Shown: positions 1 through 8,950, counted from the stretch's first letter. The stretch is 64,000 nt of DNA from Streptomyces tsukubensis (GCF_003932715.1 NZ_CP020700.1:6966501-7030500), one strand, 5' to 3'. A program made the numbers and translations. The notes: generated from the letters alone by a model not told the origin.

Positions 1-207
1 CGTGAACGGATCGGCCGCCACCAGCTCCTCCATCCGGGCCCGGTCGTCGCCCACGGCCAGGATGATCCCGCCGTCCCGGGGGTTCTTCCGCCCGGACGCG
101 ATGAACACGCCCTCATCGAAGAGCCGGTCCACCCAGGCGATATGGGCGTCCATCAGCGCGTCGGCCCGCTCCAGCGGTGCGGTGTAGGTCAGCTCCAGTA
201 CGAACAT
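1..207 (-). CDS. YciI-family protein, 3' end outside the window
   Basis: The reverse strand reads 69 codons from an ATG at 207 without a stop to the window edge. It starts MFVLELTYTAPLERAD and continues with an AHIAWVDRLFDEG segment and ASGRKNPRDGGIILA. This is the dimeric ferredoxin-like fold of YciI/YCII proteins, with the conserved His in AHIAW and the Gly-rich strand. Most members are small (about 90-100 residues), so roughly a quarter is missing. The biochemical role of most stand-alone members is unknown. Seen: sequence and motifs. Family: recognised by pattern only. Confidence 0.8.
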   Translation of the reverse strand, partial: MFVLELTYTAPLERADALMDAHIAWVDRLFDEGVFIASGRKNPRDGGIILAVGDDRARMEELVAADPFT

Positions 208-512
208 GGCCGCCAGGCTACGACACCCGCGGCACGCCTCCCCGGGCGGCGGGAGCCGGTCGCCCGTGGACGACGTGTTCCGCCCGGCCCGATCCGGCCG
301 CGGGGACGCGAAAGGTCCACTGCGCCGGGCGCGCGGTACCGGATCCGGCCGTCCCGGCCGCCGTCCGGCGGCCGGGACGAGCCGCCGGGGCCTCGGATAC
401 GGATGTGGTGTGCGCGGGCCACCGGTTACGGCCGATGCCGCCCGGAGTCCGGGGGCGGTCCTCCGGACGACCCGTCCTCCCGCAGGCGTCCCGCTGCGTA
501 GGGTGGGCCGGC
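208..512. other. Intergenic region with a perfect 12-bp hairpin
   Basis: No gene is supported here. At 351-378 the 12-base arms GTCCCGGCCGCC and GGCGGCCGGGAC pair perfectly around a 4-base loop. The two flanking genes point away from each other, so this is not an ordinary terminator position. It may be a leftover repeat, an attenuating leader hairpin of the endonuclease V transcript or a protein site. Confidence 0.5.
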
Positions 513-1211
513 ATGATGCTGATCGACATCCCCGACGGCTGGCCGCGCGACGAAGCGGGGGCCCGCGCCGTGCAGGACGGGCTCCGCGGCCGTGTGATCG
601 CCGGTGAACCCGGCCCGCCCGTCGGCACGGGCCGGGTGACCGGGGTGGACGTGGCCTACGACGACGAGCGCGACCTCGTCGCCGCCGCGGCCGTCACCCT
701 CGACGCCGCCACGCTCGACGTCGTGGCCCGGGCGACCGCAGTGGGGCGCGTCGCCTTCCCGTACGTCCCCGGGCTGCTCGCCTTCCGTGAACTCCCCGCG
801 GTCCTCGCCGCGCTGGAGGATCTGGGCACCCCGCCCGGCCTCGTCGTCTGCGACGGCTACGGACTGGCCCATCCGCGGCGCTTCGGGCTCGCCAGCCATC
901 TGGGCGTCCTCACCGGACTCCGGACGATCGGCGTCGCCAAGAACCCGTTCGTGTTCCGCCACGACGACCCCGGACCGCAGCGGGGCGCGACCGCGCCGCT
1001 GACGGACGGCGACGGCGAGGAGGTCGGCCGCGCCCTGCGGACCCGGACGGACGTGAAACCCGTGTACGTCTCCGTGGGCCACCGCACCGGGCTCGACGCG
1101 GCCTGCGCCCACACCCTCCACCTCACCCCGCGCTACCGCGTCCCCGAGACGACCCGCCTCGCGGACCGCCTCTGCCGCGACGCCCTGGCGGCGGCCGTAC
1201 GGTCCCTCTGA
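513..1211 (+). CDS. nfi: Endonuclease V (deoxyinosine 3' endonuclease)
   Basis: Endonuclease V cuts DNA or RNA at the second phosphodiester bond 3' of inosine, starting repair of deaminated adenine. The 232-residue product has the family layout: a first strand with the metal Asp (TGVDVAYDDE), FPYVPGLLAFRELP carrying the Glu, and VCDGYGLAHPRRFGLASHLG carrying the second Asp. A later segment, GVAKNPF, is also typical. The length suits the family. Two adjacent ATGs (513 and 516) could both start it. The gene is monocistronic and followed by a hairpin at 1288-1307. Confidence 0.92.
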   Translation: MMLIDIPDGWPRDEAGARAVQDGLRGRVIAGEPGPPVGTGRVTGVDVAYDDERDLVAAAAVTLDAATLDVVARATAVGRVAFPYVPGLLAFRELPAVLAALEDLGTPPGLVVCDGYGLAHPRRFGLASHLGVLTGLRTIGVAKNPFVFRHDDPGPQRGATAPLTDGDGEEVGRALRTRTDVKPVYVSVGHRTGLDAACAHTLHLTPRYRVPETTRLADRLCRDALAAAVRSL

Positions 1212-1287
1212 CACTGCCGGACCGCGTACCCCGCACCGGCTCCGCGCGCGGGCGCGTCGACCGGCCCGGTGAATCCTCCCGGCCGCT

Positions 1288-1307
1288 CCGGACAAACCCT
1301 TGTCCGG
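1288..1307. terminator. 8-bp inverted repeat after endonuclease V
   Basis: CCGGACAA and TTGTCCGG pair around the loop ACCC. It lies 76 bases after the endonuclease V stop and directly before the candidate MerR site at 1308, so it could end the upstream transcript or form part of the downstream control region. No U-tract follows, which is normal for streptomycete terminators. Confidence 0.4.
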
Positions 1308-1332
1308 GGTGGAACACGTTCTTACCATCACT
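1308..1332 (+). promoter_or_regulatory. Candidate operator half-matching the MerR autoregulatory site
   Basis: The nine bases GGTGGAACA here are identical to the left arm of the 25-bp palindrome at 7172-7196 in front of the MerR gene. The right end (TCAC) also lines up at the same distance. The match is imperfect on the right. Its position 40-65 bases before the acyl-CoA operon suits a regulatory site. A further motif TGTTACA..TGTCACA follows at about 1334-1355. Inference only. Confidence 0.4.
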
Positions 1333-1372
1333 GGTGTTACATCAGTTGTGTCACATCAATGCTGGGAGTCCG

Positions 1373-2599
1373 ATGACACCGCCGCCGATTCCGACGCCGA
1401 CACCGGACACCGGCCCGGAAACCGGCCCGCACACCGGTCCGTCCACCGGGCCGCTCGCCGGGGTACGCGTCGTCGAACTCGCCGGTATCGGCCCCGGCCC
1501 GTTCGCCGCCATGGTCCTCGCGGACCTCGGCGCCGACGTCGTCAGGGTCGACCGGCCCGGCGGTGCCGGGCTCGCCATCGACCCCGCGTACGACCTCACC
1601 AACCGCAACAAGCGCTCCGTGCTGATCGACCTCAAGGCGGACGGCGGCGCCGGGGCCGTACTCGACCTGGTCGAACGGGCCGACGTGCTCATCGAGGGCT
1701 ACCGGCCCGGAGTCGCCGAGCGGCTCGGGGTCGGCCCCGACGCCTGTCTGGCCCGCAACCCCCGGCTGGTGTACGGGCGGATGACCGGCTGGGGCCAGGA
1801 CGGGCCGCTTGCCGACCGGGCGGGCCACGACATCGGCTACATCGCCGTCACCGGCACCCTCGGCATGATCGGCCGCGCCGAGGAGGCGCCCGCCGTCCCG
1901 GCCAACCTCGTCGGTGACTACGCGGGCGGTTCCCTCTACCTCGTCATCGGCGTCCTCGCGGCCCTCCAGCACGCCCGCGCCGAGGGCGGCCGCGGCCAAG
2001 TCGTCGACGCGGCCGTCGTCGACGGCGCGGCCCATCTGGCCACGATGATCCACGGCATGATGGCCGCGGGCGGCTGGCAGGACCGCCGCGGCGCCAACCT
2101 CCTCGACGGCGGCTGCCCCTTCTACGGCTGCTACGAGACCGCCGACGGGCAGTACATGGCCGTCGGCGCCCTGGAACAGCGTTTCTACAACGAGTTCGTC
2201 CGGCTCCTCGGACTCCCCGACGACGCCCCCGCCCGGAAGGAGTTCGACCGCTGGGACGAGCTGCGGGCCGCCGTCGCCGCCCGCTTCAAACAGCGGACCC
2301 GCGCCGAATGGACGGAGGTCTTCGAAGGCAGCGACGCCTGCGTCGCCCCGGTGCTCTCGCTGCGCGAGGCCCCCGCGCACCCCCAGCTCGCCGCCCGCGG
2401 CACCTTCGTGGAGCATGCCGGGATCACCCAGCCGGCCCCCGCGCCCCGTTTCTCCGCGACCCCCGGCGCGGTACGGAGCGGACCGGCGCTGCCGGGCGCC
2501 GACACGGAGTCCGTGGCCCGGGACTGGGGCCTGCCCGCCCACTCCGTACCGGCAGCCGGGCCGGAAGCACCCGAAGCGCCAGGACCCACCACGGGCTGA
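1373..2599 (+). CDS. CaiB/BaiF CoA-transferase family, alpha-methylacyl-CoA racemase type
   Basis: The 408-residue protein shows the family III CoA-transferase fold: LAGVRVVELAGIGPGPFAAM with LADLGADVVRVDRPGG, the CoA-binding NRNKRSVLIDLK, EGYRPGVAERLGVGP, and GRMTGWGQDGPLADRAGHD with the expected Asp in GHDIGYIAVTG. This form resembles alpha-methylacyl-CoA racemase, which epimerises 2-methyl-branched acyl-CoAs before beta-oxidation. The ATG at 1373 follows GGGAG; the frame is open upstream but lacks family similarity there. It leads an operon with thiolase and FadB, so a role in branched-chain fatty acid breakdown is the natural inference. A true CoA-transferase is the main alternative. Confidence 0.88.
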   Translation: MTPPPIPTPTPDTGPETGPHTGPSTGPLAGVRVVELAGIGPGPFAAMVLADLGADVVRVDRPGGAGLAIDPAYDLTNRNKRSVLIDLKADGGAGAVLDLVERADVLIEGYRPGVAERLGVGPDACLARNPRLVYGRMTGWGQDGPLADRAGHDIGYIAVTGTLGMIGRAEEAPAVPANLVGDYAGGSLYLVIGVLAALQHARAEGGRGQVVDAAVVDGAAHLATMIHGMMAAGGWQDRRGANLLDGGCPFYGCYETADGQYMAVGALEQRFYNEFVRLLGLPDDAPARKEFDRWDELRAAVAARFKQRTRAEWTEVFEGSDACVAPVLSLREAPAHPQLAARGTFVEHAGITQPAPAPRFSATPGAVRSGPALPGADTESVARDWGLPAHSVPAAGPEAPEAPGPTTG

Positions 2600-2713
2600 G
2601 CACCCCGCAGCCGTACGGTACGACCGTCCCCGCCCGCCCCACCGGCGCGAGAGCGCGCCGACCGCCCGGGACACCGGCCACCGGCGTCCCGCCGCTTCCG
2701 AAAGGCAGTCGTC

Positions 2714-3934
2714 TTGAGCACCGAAGCGTATGTGTACGACGCGATCCGCACCCCGCGCGGGCGCGGCAAGGCCAACGGCGCCCTGCACGGCACCAAGCCG
2801 ATCGACCTCGTCACCGGCCTGATCGGGGCCCTGCGCGACCGCCATCCGGAGCTCGACCCGGCCGCCGTCGACGACATCGTGCTCGGCGTCGTCGGCCCGG
2901 TCGGTGACCAGGGCTCCGACATCGCCCGGATCGCGGCGATCGCGGCCGGGCTGCCGGACACCGTCGCCGGGGTCCAGGAGAACCGCTTCTGCGCCTCCGG
3001 TCTGGAAGCCGTCAACATGGCCGCGGCGAAGATCCGTTCGGGCTGGGAGGATCTGGTGCTCGCCGGGGGCGTCGAGTCCATGTCCCGGGTCCCGATGGCC
3101 TCCGACGGCGGCGCCTGGTTCGCCGACCCGATGACCAACCACACCGTCGGCTTCGTCCCGCAGGGCATCGGCGCCGATCTCATCGCCACCATCGAGGGCT
3201 TCTCCCGCCGCGACGTCGACGAGTACGCGGCGCTCTCCCAGGAGCGGGCCGCCGCCGCGTGGAAGGACGGCCGCTTCGACCGCTCCGTGGTCCCCGTCCG
3301 CGACCGCAACGGACTGCTCGTCCTCGACCGGGACGAGCACATGCGCCCCGGCACCACCGCCGACTCCCTCGCCGCCCTCAAACCCGCCTTCGCGGGCATC
3401 GGAGACCTCGGCGGCTTCGACGCCGTCGCCCTCCAGAAGTACCACTGGGTCGAGAAGATCGACCATGTGCACCACGCGGGCAACTCCTCCGGCATCGTCG
3501 ACGGCGCGGCACTCGTCGCCATCGGCACCCGGGAGATCGGTGAGCGGTACGGGCTGACGCCCCGCGCCCGGATCGTCTCCGCCGCGGTCTCCGGCTCCGA
3601 GCCGACCATCATGCTCACCGGACCCGCGCCCGCCACCCGCAAGGCCCTCGCCCGCGCCGGACTGACCATCGACGACATCGACCTCGTCGAGATCAACGAG
3701 GCCTTCGCGGGCGTCGTCCTGCGCTTCGCCCGGGACATGGACCTCTCCCTCGACCGGATCAACGTCAACGGCGGGGCGATCGCCATGGGGCATCCGCTGG
3801 GCGCCACCGGTGCGATGATCCTCGGCACCCTCGTCGACGAGCTGGAACGCCAGGACAAGCGGTACGGCCTGGTGACGCTCTGCGTCGGCGGCGGGATGGG
3901 CATCGCCACCGTCGTCGAACGCGTCACCGCCTGA
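2714..3934 (+). CDS. fadA: Acetyl-CoA C-acyltransferase (3-ketoacyl-CoA thiolase)
   Basis: This 406-residue thiolase catalyses the thiolytic last step of beta-oxidation. Cys93 in [13 protein letters not shown] is the acyl-accepting nucleophile. The C-terminal half has EINEAFAG, the His-containing [10 protein letters not shown] and the second Cys in LCVGGGMG, so all catalytic elements are intact. The start is TTG at 2714, preceded by GAAAGGCAG. It sits 114 bases after the CoA-transferase and 42 bases before FadB, on the same strand, as expected for a bacterial fadBA-type operon. Confidence 0.93.
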   Translation: MSTEAYVYDAIRTPRGRGKANGALHGTKPIDLVTGLIGALRDRHPELDPAAVDDIVLGVVGPVGDQGSDIARIAAIAAGLPDTVAGVQENRFCASGLEAVNMAAAKIRSGWEDLVLAGGVESMSRVPMASDGGAWFADPMTNHTVGFVPQGIGADLIATIEGFSRRDVDEYAALSQERAAAAWKDGRFDRSVVPVRDRNGLLVLDRDEHMRPGTTADSLAALKPAFAGIGDLGGFDAVALQKYHWVEKIDHVHHAGNSSGIVDGAALVAIGTREIGERYGLTPRARIVSAAVSGSEPTIMLTGPAPATRKALARAGLTIDDIDLVEINEAFAGVVLRFARDMDLSLDRINVNGGAIAMGHPLGATGAMILGTLVDELERQDKRYGLVTLCVGGGMGIATVVERVTA

Positions 3935-3976
3935 TCCGCCGCCCCTTCCGACTTCCGCCACCCGGAGACCGCAGCC

Positions 3977-6214
3977 ATGACCACGAGCACATCCACCACC
4001 GGCCAGCCCCCGCTCCCCGACCCCCACCCGGCCCGGCCGTCGTCCGCCGTCATCCGCTGGGAGGCCGACGACACCGGCGTCGTCACCCTCGTCCTCGACG
4101 ACCCCGGCCAGTCCGCCAACACCATGAACCAGGCGTTCCGCACGGCGATCACCGCGGTCGCCGAACGCGCCGAGGCCGAGCGGGACTCCATCCGCGGCAT
4201 CATCGTCACCTCCGCGAAGAAGACCTTCTTCGCGGGCGGCGACCTCAAGGACATGATCCGGATCGGCCCCGGCGACGCCCGGCAGGCCTTCGACGCGGGC
4301 ATGGCCGTCAAACACGCCCTCCGCCGGATCGAGACCCTCGGCAAACCCGTCGTCGCCGCGATCAACGGCACGGCGCTCGGCGGGGGGTACGAGATCGCCC
4401 TCGCCTGCCACCACCGCATCGCCCTCGACGCCCCCGGATCCCGGATCGGACTCCCCGAGGTCACCCTCGGGCTGCTGCCCGCGGCGGGCGGGGTGACCCG
4501 GACCGTACGCCTCCTCGGCATCGCCGACGCCCTGCTGAAGGTGCTCCTCCAGGGCACCCGCCACACACCGCGGCGGGCCCTGGAGAACGGCCTGGTCCAC
4601 GAACTCGCCGCAACCCCCGAGGACATGCTCGCCAAGGCGCGGGCCTTCATCGACGCCCACCCGGAGTCGCGCCAGCCGTGGGACGAGAAGGGCTACCGCA
4701 TCCCCGGCGGCACCCCCGCCACCCCCCGGTTCGCCGCCGATCTGCCCGCGTACCCGGCGAACCTGAAGAAGCAGACCGGCGGCGCGCCCTATCCGGCGCC
4801 CCGCAATATCCTCGCCGCGGCCGTCGAGGGCTCCCAGGTCGACTTCGAGACCGCGCAGACCATCGAGGCGCGCTACTTCACCGAACTGGTGACGGGGCAG
4901 ACCGCGAAGAACATGATCCAGGCCTTCTTCTTCGACCTCCAGGCCGTGAACACGGGCGCGGGCAGGCCGCCGGAGTTCGAACGGCGCACGGTGGCGAAGG
5001 TCGCCGTGCTGGGCGCCGGGATGATGGGCGCGGGCATCGCGTACGCCTGTGCCCGGGCCGGAATCGACGTCGTCCTCAAGGACGTCTCGGCGGAGGCTGC
5101 CGGACGGGGCCGGGCGTACTCGGTGAAACTGCTCGACAAGGCGGTCGCCCGGGGCCGTACCACCGAGGCCGAACGGGACGCGGTCCTGGCCCGGATCACC
5201 CCCACCGCGGACCTCGACGACCTCGCGGGCTGCGATGCCGTCATCGAGGCGGTCTTCGAGGACACCGGGCTCAAGCACCGGGTGTTCCAGGAGGTCCAGG
5301 ACGTCGTCGCCCCCGACGCCCTGCTCTGCTCCAACACCTCGACCCTGCCCATCGGCGCCCTCGCCGAGGGCGTCGCGCGCCCGGCCGACTTCATCGGGCT
5401 CCACTTCTTCTCACCGGTCGACAAGATGCCGCTGGTGGAGATCATCAGGGGGCGGGAGACCGGGGACGAGGCCTTGGCCCGCGCCTTCGACCTGGTCCGG
5501 CAGCTCAACAAGACGCCGATCGTGGTCAACGACTCCCGTGGCTTCTTCACCTCCCGGGTCATCGGCCGCTTCATCAACGAGGGCGTGGCGATGGTCGGGG
5601 AAGGCATCGACCCGGCGTCCGTCGAACAGGCCGCGGCACAGGCCGGCTATCCGGCGAAGGTGCTCTCCCTGATGGACGAGCTGACGCTCACCCTGCCGCG
5701 CCGGATCCGCGGCGAGGCGCGGCGCGCGACCGAGGAGGCGGGCGGCATCTGGGTGCCGCACCCGGCGGACGCCGTCGTCGACCGGATGGTGGACGAGTTC
5801 GGCCGCACCGGCCGCGCCGGAGGGGCGGGCTTCTACGACTACGGGGACGACGGGGCGCGCACCGGGCTGTGGCCGGGGCTGCGGGAGCACTTCACCCGGC
5901 CGGACGCGGACGTCCCGTTCGTGGACCTGCAGGAGCGGATGCTGTTCTCCGAGGCGCTGGACTCGGTGCGCTGTCTGGAGGAGAACGTGCTGACGTCGGT
6001 GGCCGAGGCGAACATCGGCTCCGTGATGGGCATCGGCTTCCCGGCCTGGACCGGGGGTGTGCTCCAGTACATCAACGGGTACGAGGGCGGGCTGCCGGGC
6101 TTCACGGCGCGGGCCCGGGAGCTGGCCGCACGGTACGGGGAGCGGTTCGAGCCCCCGGCGCTGCTGGTGGCGAAGGCGGAGCGCGGCGATCGCTTCACGG
6201 ACGGGGAGGGGTAG
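3977..6214 (+). CDS. fadB: Trifunctional FadB: enoyl-CoA hydratase / 3-hydroxyacyl-CoA dehydrogenase
   Basis: This 745-residue fusion performs the hydration and dehydrogenation steps of beta-oxidation. The N-terminal crotonase domain (about residues 25-220) has INGTALGGGYEIALACHH for the oxyanion hole and GLPEVTLGLLPAAGG for the acidic residue. The NAD-binding Rossmann motif VLGAGMMGAGIAYA begins near residue 343. GLHFFSPVDKMPLVEII supplies the dehydrogenase catalytic His. The C-terminal helical domain follows to the end. It would hand 3-ketoacyl-CoA to the adjacent thiolase. The segment linking hydratase and dehydrogenase is long, as in other FadB/FadJ proteins. Confidence 0.94.
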   Translation: MTTSTSTTGQPPLPDPHPARPSSAVIRWEADDTGVVTLVLDDPGQSANTMNQAFRTAITAVAERAEAERDSIRGIIVTSAKKTFFAGGDLKDMIRIGPGDARQAFDAGMAVKHALRRIETLGKPVVAAINGTALGGGYEIALACHHRIALDAPGSRIGLPEVTLGLLPAAGGVTRTVRLLGIADALLKVLLQGTRHTPRRALENGLVHELAATPEDMLAKARAFIDAHPESRQPWDEKGYRIPGGTPATPRFAADLPAYPANLKKQTGGAPYPAPRNILAAAVEGSQVDFETAQTIEARYFTELVTGQTAKNMIQAFFFDLQAVNTGAGRPPEFERRTVAKVAVLGAGMMGAGIAYACARAGIDVVLKDVSAEAAGRGRAYSVKLLDKAVARGRTTEAERDAVLARITPTADLDDLAGCDAVIEAVFEDTGLKHRVFQEVQDVVAPDALLCSNTSTLPIGALAEGVARPADFIGLHFFSPVDKMPLVEIIRGRETGDEALARAFDLVRQLNKTPIVVNDSRGFFTSRVIGRFINEGVAMVGEGIDPASVEQAAAQAGYPAKVLSLMDELTLTLPRRIRGEARRATEEAGGIWVPHPADAVVDRMVDEFGRTGRAGGAGFYDYGDDGARTGLWPGLREHFTRPDADVPFVDLQERMLFSEALDSVRCLEENVLTSVAEANIGSVMGIGFPAWTGGVLQYINGYEGGLPGFTARARELAARYGERFEPPALLVAKAERGDRFTDGEG

Positions 6215-6267
6215 CGGGACGGGCGGGGCCGGGGCGGGGAACCCGGCCCCGGCCGGTGTCCGGCCGG

Positions 6268-7134
6268 TCAGGGGCCGGAGTCCCCGGTCGCCGTACCGGC
6301 GGATCCGGCCGCTTCGGGGCCGAACGCGGCCCGCAACTCCTCCTTCAGCGACCGCTGGAAGGCGGTGACCAGGGCCTGGACGACCAGCGGCCGGATCGGC
6401 GCGGACAGGGTCCGCATCGCCTCGGCCCGCCCGTCCTGCCCGCCCCGCCCGGCACCGGCCGGTCCCGGACCGGCGGCCTGCGCTTCTTCCGCCGCTTCGG
6501 CCCCTTTCACCTCCCGGTCCCGGTACGGCTGCCACACCTCGTCCCGGAACAGCCGGGTCAGTTCGTGCGCCACGGAGCGGGTGTGCTCCAGCAGGACGGT
6601 GCGGGCCGCGAGGATGGTCTCGTACGCGATCGGAACGTCCAGCAACTGCGCGGCGAGCCGGAGCAGGCCCGGATCGACGCGGTACGTCCCCGGTTCGGGG
6701 CCGCGCCCCACGGCGCCCATGGCGTCCAGCCTGTCGATGTCGTCGTCCCCGAGCGCCCGGCCCAGCCTGCGCTCCAACTCCTCCCGCGCGACCACTTCGG
6801 CGGAGTCCGGCACCCAGGACGCGACCAGCGCACGGTGGATCGCCAGATCCTGCGCGCCGATGTCCGGCGGAAGCTGCTCCAGATAGCGTTCGACGGCCGC
6901 CAGGGTCATGCCCTGGCGCTGCAGCTCCTCGATGAGGGCGAGCCGGGACAGATGCGCCGGGCCGTAGTGGCCGACCCGGCGGGGGCCGATCACCGGCGGC
7001 GGCAGCAGTCCGCGGGTGCCGTAGAAACGGATCGTCCGGACCGTCACGCCCGCCCGGGCGGCCAGCTGGTCCACCGTCAGCGGCGGTTCGTCCGTGCCGC
7101 CGGGCCCGGGGACGGCGGTGGTGCCGGTAACCAT
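6268..7134 (-). CDS. MerR-family transcriptional regulator
   Basis: The 288-residue product begins with a MerR winged helix-turn-helix: LTVDQLAARAGVTVRTIRFYG, then GLLPPPVIGPRRVGHYGPAHL and a helix starting ALIEELQRQGMTLAAV. The long C-terminal part is unlike metal-sensing MerR proteins and more like those that bind organic ligands. I chose ATG 7134, with GTGAGG in front; an in-frame GTG at 7146 is possible. The gene converges on the acyl-CoA operon, so its ligand may be an acyl-CoA or fatty acid. That is inference from context. A palindrome at 7172-7196 suggests autoregulation. Confidence 0.85.
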   Translation of the reverse strand: MVTGTTAVPGPGGTDEPPLTVDQLAARAGVTVRTIRFYGTRGLLPPPVIGPRRVGHYGPAHLSRLALIEELQRQGMTLAAVERYLEQLPPDIGAQDLAIHRALVASWVPDSAEVVAREELERRLGRALGDDDIDRLDAMGAVGRGPEPGTYRVDPGLLRLAAQLLDVPIAYETILAARTVLLEHTRSVAHELTRLFRDEVWQPYRDREVKGAEAAEEAQAAGPGPAGAGRGGQDGRAEAMRTLSAPIRPLVVQALVTAFQRSLKEELRAAFGPEAAGSAGTATGDSGP

Positions 7135-7171
7135 GCTGTGCCTCACTCTCCCGGTCGTCGTCCACAGCCCG

Positions 7172-7196
7172 GGTGGAACAGTATTGCTGTCTCACC
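7172..7196. promoter_or_regulatory. 25-bp palindromic operator at the MerR promoter
   Basis: The sequence is GGTGGAACAG-TATTG-CTGTCTCACC. Reading inward, GGTG pairs with CACC and ACAG with CTGT, with only the purine/pyrimidine pairs between them mismatched. The dyad lies 38-62 bases before the MerR start. MerR proteins bind long dyads within their promoters. A related left arm recurs at 1308. Confidence 0.6.
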
Positions 7197-7230
7197 GCCG
7201 CTGTTGAAAGACGCTGACGGATGCAGAGAT

Positions 7231-7281
7231 ACACAGAAAGACACAGAAAGACACGAGAGAGGCACAGAAAGACACAGAAAG
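7231..7281. repeat. Five tandem 10-bp ACACAGAAAG units
   Basis: Copies start at 7231, 7241, 7251 (degenerate), 7262 and 7272. The tract is purine-rich and stands out in composition from the GC-rich surroundings. It lies between the MerR promoter and the hairpin at 7283. No function is evident. Confidence 0.75.
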
Positions 7282-7282
7282 G

Positions 7283-7324
7283 GGCGGAGCCCCGCCCCCC
7301 TCGCGGTGGGGGCGGGGCTCCGCC
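7283..7324. terminator. 17-bp perfect stem-loop
   Basis: GGCGGAGCCCCGCCCCC at 7283-7299 pairs fully with 7308-7324 around an 8-base loop. It sits in the 536-base gap between two divergent genes (MerR and LuxR), so terminating function is unclear. It may be a dispersed GC-rich palindromic element. Confidence 0.5.
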
Positions 7325-7470
7325 GGGCGCGGCTCCGCGCGGCCGGGGTGGGCGCACACCCCGGCGGTGCGGTGCGGGGCCCTGGAGGAAGGTCCGTGGG
7401 GGGAAGAGGCTCCTCGGCCGGGCATCGGGGGTGATGCGTCCGTGTGTTCCATCGGGGAATTGCGGAGATT

Positions 7471-7530
7471 CTTCGAGCGGAAGTGCTTCGAGCGGAGGTG
7501 TATCCGGTGGAGGTGTTCCGAGCGGAGGTG
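7471..7530. repeat. Four imperfect 15-bp tandem repeats
   Basis: Units at 7471, 7486, 7501 and 7516 follow the pattern (C/T)TTCGAGCGGAGGTG, the third being the most diverged. In one forward frame they encode pentapeptides of the type xRAEV; in reverse they read SARxT. They lie 140 bases upstream of the LuxR-type gene. I do not annotate a protein here. Confidence 0.75.
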
Positions 7531-7670
7531 ATCGTCCGAGAAGGTTGTTCGTGCGGGAGGTTCCGGCCCGCCCGTGGGGTGGTGAGCCGAGTACGATCCT
7601 GTCCCCGTTCGTCGGCCGAAGACATCCCCTTTTGCTGGGAGAGCGGCCGACGGGCTCGTATGGTAGTCCG

Positions 7671-8798
7671 ATGGCTTCGTTCCGTGAGATCGAGCGCCGG
7701 ACCCTCGCGGCCATCGCCGAAATGGGCCGTGCCGGACTGCCCTTGGACGAGTTTTTCCTCCGGGTCCATGCCCTGCTGCGGCCCGTCCTCGGCTACGACG
7801 CCGGCTGCTGGCACGACGCCGACCCGGTCACGGGCTTTCTCACTTCGACGTGCTCCCAGGACCTGCCGCCCGTGGGCTTCGAGCACGCGGTCCATCTGGA
7901 GGCGTGGTCCGACGATCCCACCCGGTTCGCCAGCATCCGGGAGGCTGGCCGGCTGGCCGATTCGGTCCACCGGGCCACCGGAGGGCATCCCGAGCAGAGC
8001 ATCCGCTACCGGGAACTCCTCCAGGACCTCGGCTTCACGGACGAGCTGCGGCTGAACCTGGACGCCCAGGGCGGGCGGTGGGGTGCGGCGGCGCTGATGC
8101 GGGGCCGGGGAGCCCGACCGTTCGGACCGCGGGAGATCCGCTTCGCGGAACGCGTCGCACGTACCGTGGCCGTGGTGCTGCGGGACGCCGCGACCGCAGC
8201 GCCGGGGCCCGAAGGACCGCCTTCCGTACCCGCCGTACTGCTCATCGGGCCCGGCGGGAAGCTGGTCAGCGCCGATCCGGGGGCGCAGAAGCTGCTCGCC
8301 GCCCTCGACGAGGAGATGACCCGCCCGGTCGGGGTGCCCACCGCCGTGGTGATGGTGGCCCAGTGGGCCCGGGCCGATGCGGGCGGGGGAGGCACCGCCC
8401 CCGGCGCCTGCGCCCGGCTCCGCGGACCGAAGGGCGAGTGGCTCTCGCTGCACGCCTCCCTGCTGGACGGCCGTGCCGACGGCCATGTGGCGGTGGTCGC
8501 CCAGCCCGCGTCCCCCACCGACGTCATGCCGCTGGCCCTGCTCGCCCACCGGCTGAGCGACCGGGAACAGCAGGTCGCGCTGCAAGCCGTCCGGGGCTGC
8601 AGCACGCGGGAGATCGCCCTGAACCTCTTCCTCACGCCCGCGACCGTGCAGGACCATCTGAAGTCGGTCTTCACCAAGACCGGGGTACGGAGCCGGCGCG
8701 AGCTGGTCGCCCTGCTGACGGCCCCGCACGCGGCCTCGCTGCGCCGCCCGCCGGAGGGCGCGACCCTCGGGGACCGGGCGCCCGCGGGATCTCCCTGA
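7671..8798 (+). CDS. LuxR-family transcriptional regulator with N-terminal GAF-like sensor region
   Basis: The 375-residue protein ends in a NarL/FixJ-type helix-turn-helix (about residues 295-350): LSDREQQVALQAVRGCSTRE, then TPATVQDHLKSVFTKTG. The first 200 residues look like a GAF/PAS-type small-molecule domain and have no receiver Asp pattern, so it is probably not a phosphorylated response regulator. The frame is open far upstream, but ATG 7671 is where coherent protein sequence begins. It is transcribed alone and faces the serine protease gene across a terminator. The ligand and targets are unknown. Confidence 0.82.
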   Translation: MASFREIERRTLAAIAEMGRAGLPLDEFFLRVHALLRPVLGYDAGCWHDADPVTGFLTSTCSQDLPPVGFEHAVHLEAWSDDPTRFASIREAGRLADSVHRATGGHPEQSIRYRELLQDLGFTDELRLNLDAQGGRWGAAALMRGRGARPFGPREIRFAERVARTVAVVLRDAATAAPGPEGPPSVPAVLLIGPGGKLVSADPGAQKLLAALDEEMTRPVGVPTAVVMVAQWARADAGGGGTAPGACARLRGPKGEWLSLHASLLDGRADGHVAVVAQPASPTDVMPLALLAHRLSDREQQVALQAVRGCSTREIALNLFLTPATVQDHLKSVFTKTGVRSRRELVALLTAPHAASLRRPPEGATLGDRAPAGSP

Positions 8799-8899
8799 TC
8801 CCGTCCGGTCCGCGCCGCGGTGACCGCTCGTCCGGCCCTGTGCACCAGCGGCGTGCCGCGCTCCGGGCCCGCGGTGCCGGGTTCGCCGGAGGCCGCCCC

Positions 8900-8942
8900 G
8901 GGGGCGGCGCGCGGACCCGCCGCCGGGCCGCGCGCCGCCCCC
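8900..8942. terminator. Bidirectional terminator between convergent genes
   Basis: Arms of 15 bases (GGGGGCGGCGCGCGG at 8900-8914 and its complement at 8928-8942) pair perfectly around a 13-base loop. It lies between the stops of the LuxR-type gene and the protease. Confidence 0.8.
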
Positions 8943-8950
8943 GGCGCCGA

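Noticed and set aside
351..378. Terminator for an upstream gene
   Set aside because: The neighbouring genes diverge from this hairpin, so no transcript ends here; it is reported only as a hairpin.
1337..5404. Reverse-strand open frame of 1355 codons across the acyl-CoA operon
   Set aside because: It is the shadow of three well-supported forward genes; its composition (very high Gly, Asp, Arg and Val) and lack of any family motif show it is an artefact of GC-rich codon usage.
7231..7281. Possible CRISPR array
   Set aside because: The 10-bp units are contiguous with no spacers, and no cas gene is present in the window.
7471..7530. Pentapeptide-repeat protein gene
   Set aside because: Only four units exist; flanking sequence lacks a start with ribosome site and the rest of the frame is not protein-like.
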